The notes under the pieces: model-generated
Told to the model about the DNA's origin: nothing
Seen by the model: only the letters and a program-made list of their open reading frames with translations
Databases searched by the model: none
Program-made: the position numbers and the translations under genes
In this document: piece by piece, positions 23,336 to 38,300 of the stretch
Layout: every line of letters starts with the position of its first letter
Position numbering within the stretch: position 1 is the stretch's first letter
NCBI GenBank assembly: GCA_038503035.1
Contig: JAVSML010019198.1
Coordinates: 1-64,000 of the forward strand
Length of the DNA: 64,000 nucleotides
Direction: 5' to 3'
Source: Crocodylus rhombifer
Lineage: Eukaryota; Chordata; Crocodylia; Crocodylidae

Positions 23336-26300
23336 CTGGAACAGAAAGCCACAGATTATAGATCATGCCCATCCCCAGCCCTTTCCCCTGAGCTCACTGT
23401 GCCCTGAGCACTGGGCTAGGAGCTCTCTGTGCTGGCTGTACTGACAGCAGGTGATGCTGAGCAACCACCTAACAGAAGGAAGGCTAAAGATGCTTTCCAG
23501 CTCAAGGCTGTAATGAGTTGGATGAGAATCCCTCAGCACAGGATCCCTGTGCTCCCATGGCACCATGAACAAGACAGGATGTGTCAACATCATGTGTAGC
23601 CCAAACTTCATTTTACAGAAACTTTGACTCTCTAGAAATTGCTCCTGGAATCAAACTTGGAGAACGTTTTCTCTCTTCCCCTGCAATGGCTGAAGGCTGT
23701 TCCCAGAAGCATCTCCATTCCCAAGGTAGAGTCACCTGCATACTTCTCATATCACATGAGGAAAAATGGTATCCATGACGTAAATTAAAGTTCTACATGA
23801 CTCCTCGATGTATCAGACATCTGGGATCTGCCAACTTTTTCTGCTCTTTCAAACGCATCTGCCAGAGTTATGTTCCAACACTTGAGCAATCTCAAAGAGC
23901 TGCCCCTTATTGTGGTATTTCTTGTGGTTGTCAAGAGAACTGGGAATGGACCTCATAAAGGCCTTTTTAAGGGAAAGAAAAGGTAGTTTAGCTTACTGGG
24001 GTGTTATCATGGCTGTTCCAGCCCTGTGCTTTTGGAGGCATGGGATAAATTAGTCCCCAGCATTTACAGTTATGCAATAATGAGACCCAGGACATTGCTT
24101 AAGATGTCCAATAATACATATGTATTTCCTGTAATACATGTAGCCTAGGTACAACTCCTGAGCAAGGAACAGGGCTTTTTGCATTATATGGATTAATCTC
24201 AGTAGAGCACACCCTACATGTCTTATCCCCTCACATGCCGTCCCCAACTAACAAACCCAGCCTGGTCCAGGGTGTCTGGCTGAAGCATCTAGGGGAGCAA
24301 AGAGTGACATTGCCCTTCTCCACCACAGCCCTTGAGCCTTCTGGGCCAAGTCTGCTTTACCAGGGGCATAGTACCACACTCCCCAAGGCCCACAGACTGG
24401 GGGAAACAGGACATTTTCAAACACCTGGGGCCAGCTGGGGTTGGTGTTGTGTGCTGGGGTATGTCACTCTCTGTGCCTCTAATAAAATTCACAACTCTGT
24501 TCAGCTGACAATGTTTGAAACTTATACTTCCATGGTGAATCACACCCAGGGTCTGTGCTGTACTTTGGTGCACAGACAAGACCATCCTGGTGGCACAGAC
24601 TTACAAGGCAGAGGAGAGCTGAGAGCCATTCACCCAGACCCATTTCCTAGTTTCAGAGCTGTAGGACAATCCAATCCAGAATCGGTGATAGTATACAGAG
24701 CTGTTGAGATCTTCATAGTATTGAAACAACTCATGATTTATGAAATCCTGTATGAAAATAAAACAAATAGGAAGAAAAGGTGAATTCACTTAAGTGCACA
24801 GAGAAGACCATAGGCTTGAGTTCCCAAAGCAGCATCACCATCACAATCAGTGCAGAGACCTCCCCTGTAGCTAATGTTGGTTCTCTCCTCCATGGTCACC
24901 TCCTGCTGTTTCACCCATCAATTTCAGTGTAAATCTTCTTTTTGGGGCGGACAAGTTAAAGTCTGCCTTACAGCCCAGGGCTGACATTTCCCTAGGAAGT
25001 TCCCTTATAATCTGCTCAGACATTTGAGGGTGATGGCAGGGTACAAAATTATATCATTCACCCCTGGAAGAAGATACAGTTCACCCATGTAAAGCTACAA
25101 GGTTTGTGAACAGAGTTTGCTGGAAGGGCTGTTTTCTAAAGTTGTTAAAAGAACCATTTGAAAAACCTGCTGTGAGGACCTTCCAGGCAGTGCATTTTGG
25201 TTACAACCGGTCTGACGATGTACTGATACTGCCTGTGGCTTCAGGTTTAGATAAAATAATTCTTACCATGTTAATGGCTATGATTGTTACAAACAGTTGC
25301 TTCTCTCTGGGCATGTTTATGCCTCCTGCCCTGAGATCATGATAGTGTGCCTAAGGAAGAGCCCTACCCAATCTGCTCTCATGTCACACATGTGGCCTGT
25401 TCAAAAAGGCTGGGTTGTCCCTTTATGGGACCTGCTCAGGGTTGCTATCAGGATCTTGAGAGTGACACTTCATGCTCCTCACACTCCTGTCATGGTGAGT
25501 TCATGGTATGGTGACCACACAGCACATTTTTGGACTGCAATGTGAGGAGCAGGAATGGGTAATCAGGGCCTGTTCCTCAGCAACCCTCTTGGGGTATGGA
25601 AGAGAGGAGGTGAAGATAGACCCATTAGTCCATTTCTTCTTGCATGATCTCAGAGCTGGAGAGCTTAACACATGGTAGAGCAATGTAGGGTGGTCCACTT
25701 CTGACTCCAATGTCCACATCATTAATGAAGATGTTGAACAATATGGGTCCAAGGACAGAGCCTTGGGGGATCCCACTGGTCATAGAACACCATGATGAGT
25801 GACTGCCATCAATTACTACCCTCTGGGTCCGACCACGGAGCCAATTTTCCAGCCAGGAGATCATGGTGGACCCAAGGCCACAGTTGGCTAGTTTTGCCAA
25901 GAGGTGATCATGGGATACCAGATCGAAGGCTTTTTTGAAGTCAACATATATGATATCAATCTCTTCTCCTTTGTCCAGGTGATAGGTCACCTAGTTGTAG
26001 AAGGAAATGAGATTGGTCAAGCAAGACCTACCCACAACAAACCCATGCTGGCTATCCCTTAGGATGTTGGCCTCAGTCAGGCCATTAAGGATCGCCTCTT
26101 TAATAAACTTTTCTAAGATCTACCCCGGGATAGAAGTCAGGCTAATGGGCCTATAGTTAGCTGGATCCACTTTCCTCCCTTTCTTGAAGATAGGCACCAC
26201 ATTGGCCTTCTTCCAGTCTTCGGGCACTACACCAGAGCGCCAGGAGTTTTCAAAGATCCATGCCAGGGGCTGGGCTATGATGCTCGCCAGCTCCTTGAGT

Positions 26301-29300
26301 ACCCTGGGGTGCAGACTGTCAAGGCCGGCTGCTTGAAGGTATCCAGCTTCTCAAGGTGTTCCTTCACGAGGTCAGCATTTATGGAGGCCAGGGGGATCTC
26401 CCCCACCTGGACCTCCCTGTCTCATGGCAGGCATGGGCGTCCCATGGGACTGATAAAAGACTGATGCAAAGTACCCATTTAATAGGTTGACTTTTTCCTG
26501 GGTGTCAGTTGCCCCATCTGGTTCAGCAGGGGTCCAACGTTGCCCTTGCTTTTCCTCCGGCTCCCCACATATCTGAAAAAGGACTTTTTATTGTCCTTGA
26601 TCCTCGAACCTAGTTGGAGTTCAGCTGCAGCCTTGGCTTTCCTGGTTTGCTCCCTGCAGGACCGGACCAGTGCAGAATAATCCTCCTTGGAGATTAATCC
26701 TGTCCTCCATCCTTTGTAGGCCTTTCTTTTTAGCCTTAGGAGGCTTCCTAGATCCCTGGAGAGCGAGGGGGACTTCTGTGCCCTCTTCCTGCCTTTCCTT
26801 CAAGATGGAATAGACTTAGCTTGTGCATTGAGGATCGCTCCCTTGAGGAGCAACCACTTTTCTTGAACTTCCCTCTCCCTGGGGTGATGGTCCCTCAGGG
26901 CCTGACTGACAAGCCTCCTGAGCTTGTCAAAGTTGACTTTCCTGAAGTCAAGGACTTCTGTGTTGCTGACTGACTTGCCAGCTTTACGGTGGATGGTGAG
27001 GGTGATCAGCTCATGGTCGCTGTCACCCAGCTTCCCACCGATCACTAGGTCACCAATTAGGTCATCCCCTGTAGCCAGTACCAGGTCGAGCAGTGCTTTG
27101 CCTCTCATTGGCCCATAGACTTCTTGAGTCAGGTAGAGGCCATCCACACATGAGAGGAAGCTTTGTGACTGCTCAGATTTTGCTGAGTGATCCTCCCACG
27201 AAATGCCCGGGTAATTGAAGTCACCCATGACAACCATGGTCCTGGAGCATGAGGCCTCAGCTAGCTCCCGGGCGAACTCCTGGTCAAGCTCGGCACTTTG
27301 AGTGGGAGGTCTGTAGTAGACTCCCACCGTTGTGTCCCCTGTGCCATGTTCCCCACAAATTTAAACCAGAGGGTCTCTAGCTGTCCACCCTGGTCACCAA
27401 TATCAGCTTGCAGGGACATGTAGCTTTCCTTAACATAGAGAGCTACACCCCCGCCCCTTTTATCTACACAATTCCTCCTGTACAGGGTATAGCCCTCTGT
27501 ACCCGTGGTCCAGTCATGGGTGGAGTCCCACCAGGTCCCCATTATTCCAATGACATCATAATTCTTTCCATTGAGCAGGAGGACAAGCTCCTCCTGCTTG
27601 TTCCCCAAGCTCCTGGCATTTGTGTACACACAGGCAAGTGTCCCCTTGGGGACTCTTGCCTTGCCCACAGATTGTACCAGGGCTGGGGCAAGGGTGGGCT
27701 CCCTAAAGGGGTCATTCAGGATATCAGTGCTTTTCCTTTAGTTTAGATCAGGCTCGGCCAACATATGGCCCCCGGATCACCATGCAGCCCTCCAAGCTGT
27801 TTTCTGAGGCCCGAGGTGTTGTGATATGAAACAAAAGTAAATACTGTACTTTCATTTTGGGGGGGGAGGAAGGGTGATGTGATACTGCTTCCTGTGAGAT
27901 CTTTGAATATGACTCAAAGCCCACTGGGTGATAAAAATTCATGATCCAGCCCCACATTCAAAAAAGTTGGATACCCCTGCTCTAGATGGACAGTGCGTCA
28001 GACCCCTGCTCCTTGGAACAGCAGGGCACAGCAGGACATCCTGCTCCCCAAGGACTACCAGCCAACAGGGCCATGGTCTACGTCCATCACTGCACATTGT
28101 GGCAAAAACGTCCTCTTCTAGGGATTACTTTGCCCCTGCATAAGGGCCAGTATCACTCTGGCTATGCTTGTTCCAGTACACATGTTCCAGTAACATTGTA
28201 CAATTACACCCACATCTAAATAGAAATATGAGAACAAATACAATTACATATATAGATATTTGAACCTCTCCCTGATTTCTACCCCTCTCCACCCCAGTCA
28301 AACAGCCCTCCACTTTGCAAACCCCTGAGCCCTCAGGACACTGCTCTTGGAAGTACCCAGGTGAGGTTGGCCCACAGAAAGCCCAGGTCCAGGCCTTGAA
28401 TCTTCTCTCACTCTGTGCACCCATCTGATCTGCACTGATAAGTTAAAGTGGACACACACACACTCACCCGTTCCTCCTGATTCCTAACCATGAGCAGCTC
28501 GGCAGCATGAGAAATGCATTTGGATTTGCACTGTGCCCAAGTCCTTTTTGCAGGAGAAAAGAGGTAGGATCTGTCTTTCATGCGACTCCACCGTGATGGA
28601 CATTGCTCCCCTGCAACAAACTCACACACCACAAATCAGTTCACCACCTCCTCACATATTTTAAATGCTGGGGATATTGCCATTATGAAAAGGGGGATTT
28701 CATGCTCTCCTGATTCCACCATCTCCACTGCTTGTGTCTCTTGGGCCCAGCTGTTGAAAGAGATGCATTTGTCCTGCACAGCTGAAGGGGAAGGGGCTTT
28801 TCCCTTCCTGGAGTGGCAGATGCTGCCATGCAAGGAACAGCATGGCTCCTTTCCACAGCCATTGGAAAGGTAAGAGGCCAGACAACCACCACTATCTTAG
28901 CCAAGGCCAAGGTAGGTCCCTCAGCCCCTGGAGGCTTTTCCAGCCCCAGGAGGCTTTTCCACCTATCAAGTGTTAACTTACCAAAGCTTGAAACTGATTC
29001 CTGCCCCACAGCGGGACAAAGGGCACAGCTGAAAAATATTCCCTGAATTCAAAATACATGTTTCTTTCAGAATATATTTTTCTGGTTGATTTCCAGTCAT
29101 TTCTTTCTGTTCTGTTTGGGTTTTATACACCTTTGAAAGCTCATGAACTTATATTTTGGAATGAACCATCATTTTAAATGGCTGCATGAGAATTATTTGT
29201 TTTAAAATGCTGGTGAAAAATGTCACTTCAACAATTTTGAAACTTTCCAGCAGTAGCTTTGCTTTTAGAAATGTGTCCAAGCAATCTTGTTTTAAGAAGC

Positions 29301-32300
29301 GGTTGGGTTCAGTGAATTTGTGACTTCTGGGGAAGTAAAATTTGGTCAAAAAGCTCTCTAGAGAAGAAGCAACCCCTGCTGCTGGATGCGCTGACCCCTC
29401 CTACTTCCAGATCAGTGGAAGGGAGCCCATTGACTGGGGCAGTTCAGTTCTCCCCCAGATTGGTGATGGGAGGAAATCTGAGAGGGCTGCACTGAGGAGG
29501 GAGCCAGTGATGGGTCTCTACCCTCAATCCATGTCTTTAACTGAAGCTTGTGGCAGGATCCCAGTGAGACTCCCTCTTTCCCAGCCATCTCTCCTTGGCA
29601 CTGAGGCTGACACTGCAACGCAAGGCTTGCCTGACAGACAGGACTGGATCGGCATTGAGAATACAGAAGTTTTGACTCCAGGACTTACCTGGGTGAGGAG
29701 CCAGGTCCTGAGGCATGTTTGGACAGCCCGTGCTTTGGGCTCGGCAGGTCATCAGCTGCTGGCTGAGGTATTCCAGTTGCTCAGTGCGGTTTCTGTGCTC
29801 CCAGAGCCAGTCAGTGACTTAAACAAGAGAACAGCACAACCGTATCTATTATTGCAATAGCTGAAACAGTGTCACTGGTTAAGAAAAGGGCAGCACTGCT
29901 TGGCTTGTTTTTGGGAGGGGTCGGCAATGTGTAAAATGCGTTTCCTACTGAGTCCTGCAGAGTGCTGCTCAGGGCATCTGTCCCACATTGTTCTGATTGT
30001 TGGTTGACACCAGTCAGTCAACAGTGATTTTTAGGTGTCCTTGTGAGTGAAAACATGTCCACCAATAATAAGAACAAACCAGGGAGGCCATTACTTTTTA
30101 TCCTGAGCCCAGAGAAAAGCTGATGGTCTCTCCTGTGGAAAACCCCTTTTGTATTTGAAGACTGTTACCAAATTCCCCCTCAGTTTCCATCTCCAGACTA
30201 TCCAACCCCAGTTCTTCCACCCTCATGTTTCCTAAACCTCTAGTTTCCATTACTTGTGCTCTACTTTCCCATTAGCCCCCTCCTGTCTCAGAAATGAAGG
30301 AACTGGGCACGGTTCTCCAGATGAGGCCTCCCAGGTGCTGAATTGGGGTCATGAGCCGCTTCCTGTGAATTGCATGCAACAGTTCTCTTAACATGTGCTC
30401 AAACTACACTACCATTTCTGTAATATTCTTTTTCTTCCTTACAAATGACAAAGAGCATTCTTTAGAGTATCTCCATGTGGCATGCAAAATGCACCTCTTG
30501 AAAGGAGAGATAAGTAGTTACTCCTGGATAATTTGTTGTAATTACCAATCCCTTTGGACTGACGGACTAACTTGGCTTTGCTATTCCTGTCATATACAAG
30601 GCCATCAGCTGTTTGTTGGTTGTTTTTTTTTTTTTTCTGTGCAGACTTTTAAGATCTATATCCATATTCCAGTCATGTGAACCAACCACCAAATCCTTGC
30701 TCTCCTGGTTAGAAGGTGATGCAATGGCTCTTTCTACAGTAGGGAATGTACTGCTAATAATTTGCAAAAGTGCAGCTAAATTAATTAAAGTAGTAAGACA
30801 GCCTGCTTGCTGTAATATCAAATGACTTCCATGTCGCATAAATAATATTCATTTGACAAAAAATACAACACCATCGTTACCGGTAAGAATCGAAAATGGG
30901 TGTTGATAAACTGCTAAACAATTCATCTAGGGTTTGCTGAACTCTGTATGTTGAAAATACTACACAAAGACTTCCCCATACAGCCCAGGACTGGCTGGGA
31001 ACTGTCCTGGTGCCAGCCCCACAGCTGTTTCCCAGCCCCAATCCAGGCAGGGGGCTTGGAAAAAGCTGCAGGGGGAGGGGCAGGTCCTAGTCCCCTGCCT
31101 CAATGCACTGATGGGGCAGGTAGCAGTGAGGCCCGTGGCATGGTGCGAATCCTCACCCAGTTGGGGGCTCACTGCTAGCTGCCTCACTGGGAGATCGGGA
31201 CAGGGGGCTGGGACCTGCCCCTTTCCCCACAGACTCCTTCCAAGCCCCCTGCCCCTGATTAGGGAGCTGGGAGTTCCCTCTTGCTGGTCAGGGGGACATT
31301 ATCCCAGCCCGGGCTCAACCAGCGGAGCCTGCCCTGGCATCAAGCAGCTCCCATGGGCAGGGACCAATTTCCCAGGCCCCACCAGGAGGCAGCAGCATTT
31401 GTGTGTGTAGATGCGCCCAATGCAACCTGCCTGTGATCCCTTCCCATCTGCTTCCCTTGTGCTCCATATGGAGAACCTGGATAAATCAAGATCTAAGGGG
31501 TGACCCAGGTTTTCTGACTCCTTCCATGCCCACCTGGTGCAGTCATGGCTGTGAAGGTTTCCAGGCTCTTTCACAGCATCTTTAGGGGCTTTCCATGGAC
31601 CTGGGGCTCCAAGAACTTCAAGGAACTGACACAAGATACTGAGCAATTTAATTTCTGTAATAAATATCCCCCAGTCTGGTTTGAAAATACTTCCAAAACC
31701 ACAGTTCCAAAACCCCAGTCCTTTTGTGCAGGAGTGAAATTCAGTGCCCTACTACCCCTTTTGTATTATCTCAGTGCATTTTTGTTTGTTTGTTTTCACA
31801 TGGACAAGCCAAGATTTTCCTTCATGTATCTAATCCCCCCACATCGAGGGGAAGTCTTTAGGGTCCATGACCCTGGGTTATATGATACCCCAAATCCTGC
31901 TGTGTTCTGGGCCTGATGAGTCATGCAATCACAGTTCATCCAGAGTAGGAATGTGTTTATAAAGAAAGGTACTGCAACCACATGTAAACTAACAAACTTC
32001 CACTCAGCTCATGTCCCAGCTTTCTCTCCCTCATTCAACAGTTGCTACAGTCTGCTTAATACTGCATACAGCCCACAGAGACATCTACTATTTGAGTGTT
32101 ATACTGCATGTTAGCTTCTTCCTAGAGTCATCAGGAAAAAACTGCCTGCCCTCTAAAACATTGAAAGGACTTCTGTCAGAGCTGTAGTGATTCCTCCCCT
32201 ATGAACTTACCTTGGTAAAACAAAAGTCCTGTTGATATCAATAAAATTAGGCCGAGAACTCCAAGGACAAGTGTAGCAAGCTGCCAGTGAAGAGGTGTAG

Positions 32301-35300
32301 CTGACAGATCTGGTAAAGAAATACAAATAATGCATCATAAAAATTGACAACAGCTAAATAGAAAAAACACTGTGTCACATAAGCTATCTTGGAAAGGGAG
32401 AGGGAAAAAGCTTGCATGGACATCTTTTTAAAATGTCTCCTAGAAACAGTTGTGCTTGATGAAAAATAGTGAATGGGGTAGCAGGAGAAGAGAGCAATAT
32501 GTCAAGAAGGCTCTGGGCCATGTCCCTGGGAAAGTGTTTTGACAGAGTACTTCTGCAAAAAACCATTTGAAGCAAGTCTTGTTTGTGCAGTCATGGAAAG
32601 GGATGATGCAAAGGCAACAACAGTTGAACTAGTTACTGGGACAGGGAACCAGAGCAATGGTAGGAGGGAAATGCTTAGTAGCTGTGTGCAAGCTTATGCA
32701 GCAACATGGTTTGTTAGCATGGACACGATTCTGGGGTGCCATCACTGTTTTATAACATCTCCAAGTTCTTGAAAGAAAAATTCTTCATGGGCAGGGCAGT
32801 CAGGATGCTGTAAACACTCTAAATATACCCTCTTTGCCAGTCCAACACTTGGTGAAATATCTGAACCAATTCTTCCCACTGTCACTGTCTACAGTCAAGT
32901 AAATATGAATAGTGGCCCTAGTGATTAATACTGGATCATAGCATTAGCGGGGACAGGTAGACCATGGCATTTAGGTGCCTTGCCTTATAGCTGGTACCAT
33001 AGGGACAGAGCAGCACTGCACTGACAGTTGAAGGTACCAAGGAACAGACTAATAGGGAAAATGCCAAATGGCCAAAGTACCTCCATGTGACTCCCCACAG
33101 CAGGCTGAGATGTGATTTTCTAGCTGTTTTCTGCAAGGACTAAAATCTGTTAGTTTTCTGTTACAGTTTTTAACTGGAATAAATCACCTGTGCATCATTT
33201 TCATATGTGTGTGTATGTTTGCTATACCAAGTTATATAACACAGGGTCATGTCCTAACCAAGCAGTGCAGACAGTACGGAAAGTGTGTTATGAGTATGGT
33301 TGGCAGGGCAAGTAAGTGCGTTTTAGCTGCATTTGCTGTCATGGGGATGCATTAGGCTCTGACCCTGGAGGTCTGGAGCACAAAACTTCAAACGGTTTGA
33401 AGCAAGGACTAGGAGGCTCCCAGGGGCTTTACCTTTATGAAATTAAAGAAGTTCTTTTCAAATTCTTACATCATTTTTCTCCCATGTTGAAATATGTAGT
33501 AAGTGGTGTAGGAAATGTCTGATTTACTTCTCGGGTACATGACCTTTATTTCTGTCTTCTTGTTTTTTAATTTCCAGGCAGTTCCAATCAGACTATTATC
33601 TGAGAACAAGCTCAGATTTCCTTTAAAACCAGAGTAAGATTCTTTGACTGATTGGTTGGACAGAAAAACTGGCCCCTTAAATGCTCCAAGACAAGGAACT
33701 TTTGAAAAAAAAGTACCTTTAGGGGGCATTTATTGGGCATGGTAAAGGAACAGTAAATTGGCTGTTTACAAGCCTCACGGAGGTGCTGTGCTGCAGGAAG
33801 ACTCAGGTGAGAAGTCCCATGGCAGAGGTGTTGTGCAGCAGACGGATTCAGGACACAGTGCGTGATCTGGGTGTGGAAAGTTTTTTGTGTATATGGCAGT
33901 AACAGAAGTGTGAAGGCCAAATGCTGTTGTGAAACCAGGACAATGTTACCTTTAGTTCTCCAACCCAGGTTTGGGCTGCCCTCAGTCTCTCTGCACTCTG
34001 TCTGCTGAGCTCTTTCACTTCCCTGTTGTTCAGCCTGGTTCTGAAACATCAGCTCAGAATAAGTTGCTGTTTCCTTCTGTCTGGCTGGTGAGATAATGGG
34101 AACAGAGCGTTTAGACTTTGCTTTGCAGGGGCTAACAGAACAATGAGGCCATGGACCAGACACATGTAACAGGAGGCTCTCTGGTTTGTCTATTATACAT
34201 GAGGGAACATAATATTTAGCAAAGTCATTGGAAACAGAGACAAGGGACAGGTGTTGTAGCTTAGGTAGATTCAGGAGACAAAGCCAAAGGGACTCCAGAA
34301 ATATTGCATCTCAGATGGGGAGCAATGGAAAAGAATTCAGGGCCAAATGGACAGAAAGTCCGAGTGAAAAGATTACTGGCAATGGAATATACAGAGATGC
34401 TGTGAGCTTACTTGGTTTTGTGATCATTTGTGAGGAATATGAATGAGGAACTGAGAGCTGCTCAAACACTGCTCAAACAAACCAATGGTTTGGATATTTG
34501 CTGCTGATATTTTCTTTCACCAGGTGACTGTAAAAATCCAGTACTGTACAGCTTTAAGTCCAAGCATTATATACAATGGTTTCCTCAGCCATCAGTCTAT
34601 AACAGAAAATGCCCTTAGCACTGATATGTTGGATTCAGAAGAAAGTAATTCCCTGGGTGATTGTAAGAGCCAGACTGGGCCTTGTCCAAAAGTGATGGAG
34701 ACATTTCCTGCTCAGGGGGGCATGTCTACATGTGCAGTTAGTGCTATATTGGTTTATCACACAGTAAGTTAGTGCTGAGTAAACCCACCATAGATGAGCA
34801 ACTACATGCATGGCCATTTGGTAGCAGATTTGCTTCTCATGACAATAACCTACTTCTGGCCTCCTCTGGTTCTGTGCTGGCCCCCTCGGTGGTGCTGCCT
34901 GGCCACCTGAGTTTGTGGTCCAGAGCAGCCTGCAGTTTACTGCCATTGCCCTTTGTGACTCTGTTGCCAGAGTCTGTTCCCACCGTGCAATGGCTACTCC
35001 ACCCCTAGACACCAGGAGTGATGATCCATGCCCTGAGCTACTGGTCATCATCCTGATCACCATGCCTCACCACCATGGTGACTGCCGCCTGGCCCAGATC
35101 AGTCTCAGCCCTGGCTGCCCCACCATGCTGCACAGCCCCATGGCCAAGCACACCATAGCGTCTGAGGTGGGCCACTGCACTGCCCAGCCTCTGGGATGTT
35201 GCCCAGACCCAAGGAGGGATGCTGATGAAGTGCACGTGGTGCCTCCTGAGTTGGGGGGTGGGAGGGCATTTGCCATGGCCGATCCTGCCGACCTGCAACT

Positions 35301-38300
35301 GGCAGTGGCGTGCTGCTGGCACTTCAGGTTGGTGGGATCGGCTGCAGGGGGACCGCTTCTCCTAGCACACTCCCTGGCCAGCACTCTCAGGGGAAGGGGC
35401 ACCAGCTCTCTCACCTGCCCCCTCCGCCCAGGAATGCTGGCTGACAGAGGGTGCACCAGCACTCTCAGGGAGTGCACATGCATCCCTGTGCTTCCCCTAT
35501 GTGGCACCACTGCCACCACACGTGCCATCCCTGAGCTCCTGGGGCTCTAGCCCTGCTGCCTGTAGGTCCACCTGGCCAGCATAACTGGTGTCTGCACATC
35601 ATCCAGCACACTTGGGATGACAAACAGTGGCTGGAGTCATTCTGGATGACTCAGACCACCTTTCAGTAGTTCCTCAACCAGCTCAGCCCACACCGGGAGG
35701 GGTAGGCCACCACCTTGCTGCTGCCCATCCCTGTAGAGACCTGGTTCACAATTGCCATGCCACGATGGCCATGTCCACCTGCCTCTATTACATTCACCAC
35801 CTTTCTGGCATGGGCAAGAGATCTGCAGCACTCTCTAGGACATGCTGAGGCACACTGTGCTCTGGGTCCATGGCCCTCTGGAGGTGGAGGTGGTGGTGGG
35901 GCTCCATGCCCTGGGTTCCCCCTAGTGTATCAGGGCCTTGGGCAGATCTGCATCCCTGTCACCTGCCCACCCCATGGTGACCACCCCTATTAAATCCACT
36001 GGGGCTTTCACGCTGTTGTGTTGCACGCCATCATCAACTACAAACGTGCCTTCACCAATGTGGGCATTGACAACATGGTGCCCATGTGTTCCAGAACTCC
36101 CCCCTGCCAGCCTTGGTGGAGAGTGGGTGTTTTGTGCCTGGGGTGTTAGACCTCCAAGTGGGTGAGGTGATGGTCCTTCCCCTCCTCACTGGGAACCCTG
36201 TCTACCCGCTCCTCCTTCAAAAAGTGCCTGGGCCAGACCCGCATGCTGGTGGAGTACGCTATTCGCCACCTGAAGGGATCCTGGTGCATCCTCGCCCCCT
36301 GTCTCAAGGTCACAGAGGCCAACATCTCCTGGCTCATCATCACAGTCTGTGTGCTGTATAACATCTGTGAGGCCCAGGGGGAGCTCTTCTGTGAGGCATG
36401 GGTGGAAGAGCTGCCACACGTGGAGGATGTCTGGCACTGGGAGTTTCAGCTATGGTGGCAGCAAAAGCAGTGACCTCCCACCCCCATACCAAGGCCCCAG
36501 GGGAGCCACAAACCCAGAAATGAGTGACAGAGCACTGGGTGTGAGAGGTGCTGGCATACCACCCACTCCTGCACTCCCACTGTATGCCACCTGGCCAACT
36601 GGGCATGGGCCCTGACCCCAATCCCCGGCACCCTGCTCACTGATGACAGTTCTCTGCAAAGCACTTTATTTCCCTACACAAACACAGACCCCATCCACCC
36701 CTCCCTCCTCAACAACAGACACCATCTCCCAGTCCCTCCTGAACCACAGAGCCCCTCCCCCTGACCCACATAGCCCCTCTACCAACCTCCCCAACAATAA
36801 AGCACTCTCTTCTTCAGGCAAAATATGTACAGTGCTGTGTATGTCCTAATGGGGTGGGGGCCAGTGGGGTGGGGGCACCTAAGGGGCATAGCCCTGTGAC
36901 AGGCACCCAGCACCCTGGCCTTTGGCTGCACCACCATGGGTGTGCATGCTGCAGCGATGCCAGCAGGCATGAGACTCATCTGGGGATGAGGGCAGCTGCT
37001 ACTCTACCTGAGCAGCTACCTCCCCATCCTGCAGCCAGCAGCCAGGGCCACCAAGGCTTGTGCAAGTGCTGGTCCCTCTGTGGACAGTTTCTGCTCTGGG
37101 GCCACACAGAGCCAGGGTGAGTAGCAGGGATGGGCTCGGGCTGGGGGGCTGGCTGGAAGAGAATCCAGGGCAGGGGACAGGGCAGGGGGACCTGGTCACT
37201 GGAGGAACTGCTGAGACTGCTGGTGACCCTGATGGTGCATCCCCATGAAGAGCTGGTGCCTCTCCCTTGCATGTAGCTGCTGGAACTACAGAGCCAGGAG
37301 AAAGGCTGTTTGTGAGCGTTTTCAAACTTTATGAGATAACATGCACTATATCAGGGGCCTCTGCACTACTTGGCCTCAGATTGGGCTTCATGCATGTGCA
37401 GGTGGCTAGAGACCATGGTAAGTCAGCTGAGAAGGCCCTAATACAGGTGCCTCCTGGCCAAATCCCCTATTCCTGCTAACTCTGGAGGGGCAGGTGGGCT
37501 TCTGGGTGCTGGCTAAAGGCAGCCTGCCTTCCCCTGTCCCTTCCTTCATTCTCGGAAGCACCTGCTGTGGGTGTTCCAGACTCGCACCCCACTTATCCTC
37601 CTGCAGTCCAGGACATCTTCTCCATTGCCATCAGGCACACAGCACCCAGGCTTGAGGGACAGGGAGATCCAAGGGGATGGTGGGGGCATGGTGGGAAAGT
37701 CTCCTGATGCCGCAAGGGGACCTCATCTGCTGGTGGCTCATTGCTGCTGCCAAGCCATGGCAGAGGCTCCAGCAGCCTGCCTGCGCTGAAATACATGGTG
37801 TGGCTCTGCTCAGGGTCCCAGGGTACAAGGATGTGGTCCAGTTCCCATATAAAGGGCATAGTCCTGCAGGCAGCCCCCAACAAGTAGCCAGTGACACTGA
37901 CCCACTGTGCTCATAAGGGCCTTGACTTTCAAGCGGCACTAGTGTGAAAGTGTAGGTTTCTAGGCCCTTATACATGTGGGCATTGGATCATCTTCCCCAG
38001 GCAAACTGGCTCTGGATCTCAGCCTTACCCCACAGTGCTATATGTCTCATGGTCTCATCCTGGGACCAGTTCAACTCCACAGTGGCGGTGTGTGGTGCTA
38101 GAGATGACACCAATGTGGCTCCCTCAATGGCCCTCAGGGTCTGCAGGTGAAAGTATAGGTCTGCTAGGCCCCAGCAGGTGCCTGCAGTGTACAGTGTAGA
38201 GGCATGGCATGGCACAGCTTGGGACAGGTAAGTAGGCAGTGGGACTAGCTCAGGGGCTAAAGCCAGGGTCCGGGCAGGCTGCTGTGGGAACTGGTGACAG

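Noticed and set aside
24235..24783. Plus-strand open frame of 182 codons
   Set aside because: It is antisense to KLR exon 6 and intron; no domain is visible. The minus-strand exon explains the composition.
27408..27746. Plus-strand frame of 112 codons
   Set aside because: Antisense of the CR1 endonuclease.
34915..35550. Plus-strand open frame of 211 codons
   Set aside because: It lies inside the Harbinger element 5' region, is GC-rich and has no recognisable domain. The overlapping minus-strand frame is equally open, as expected from low stop density.
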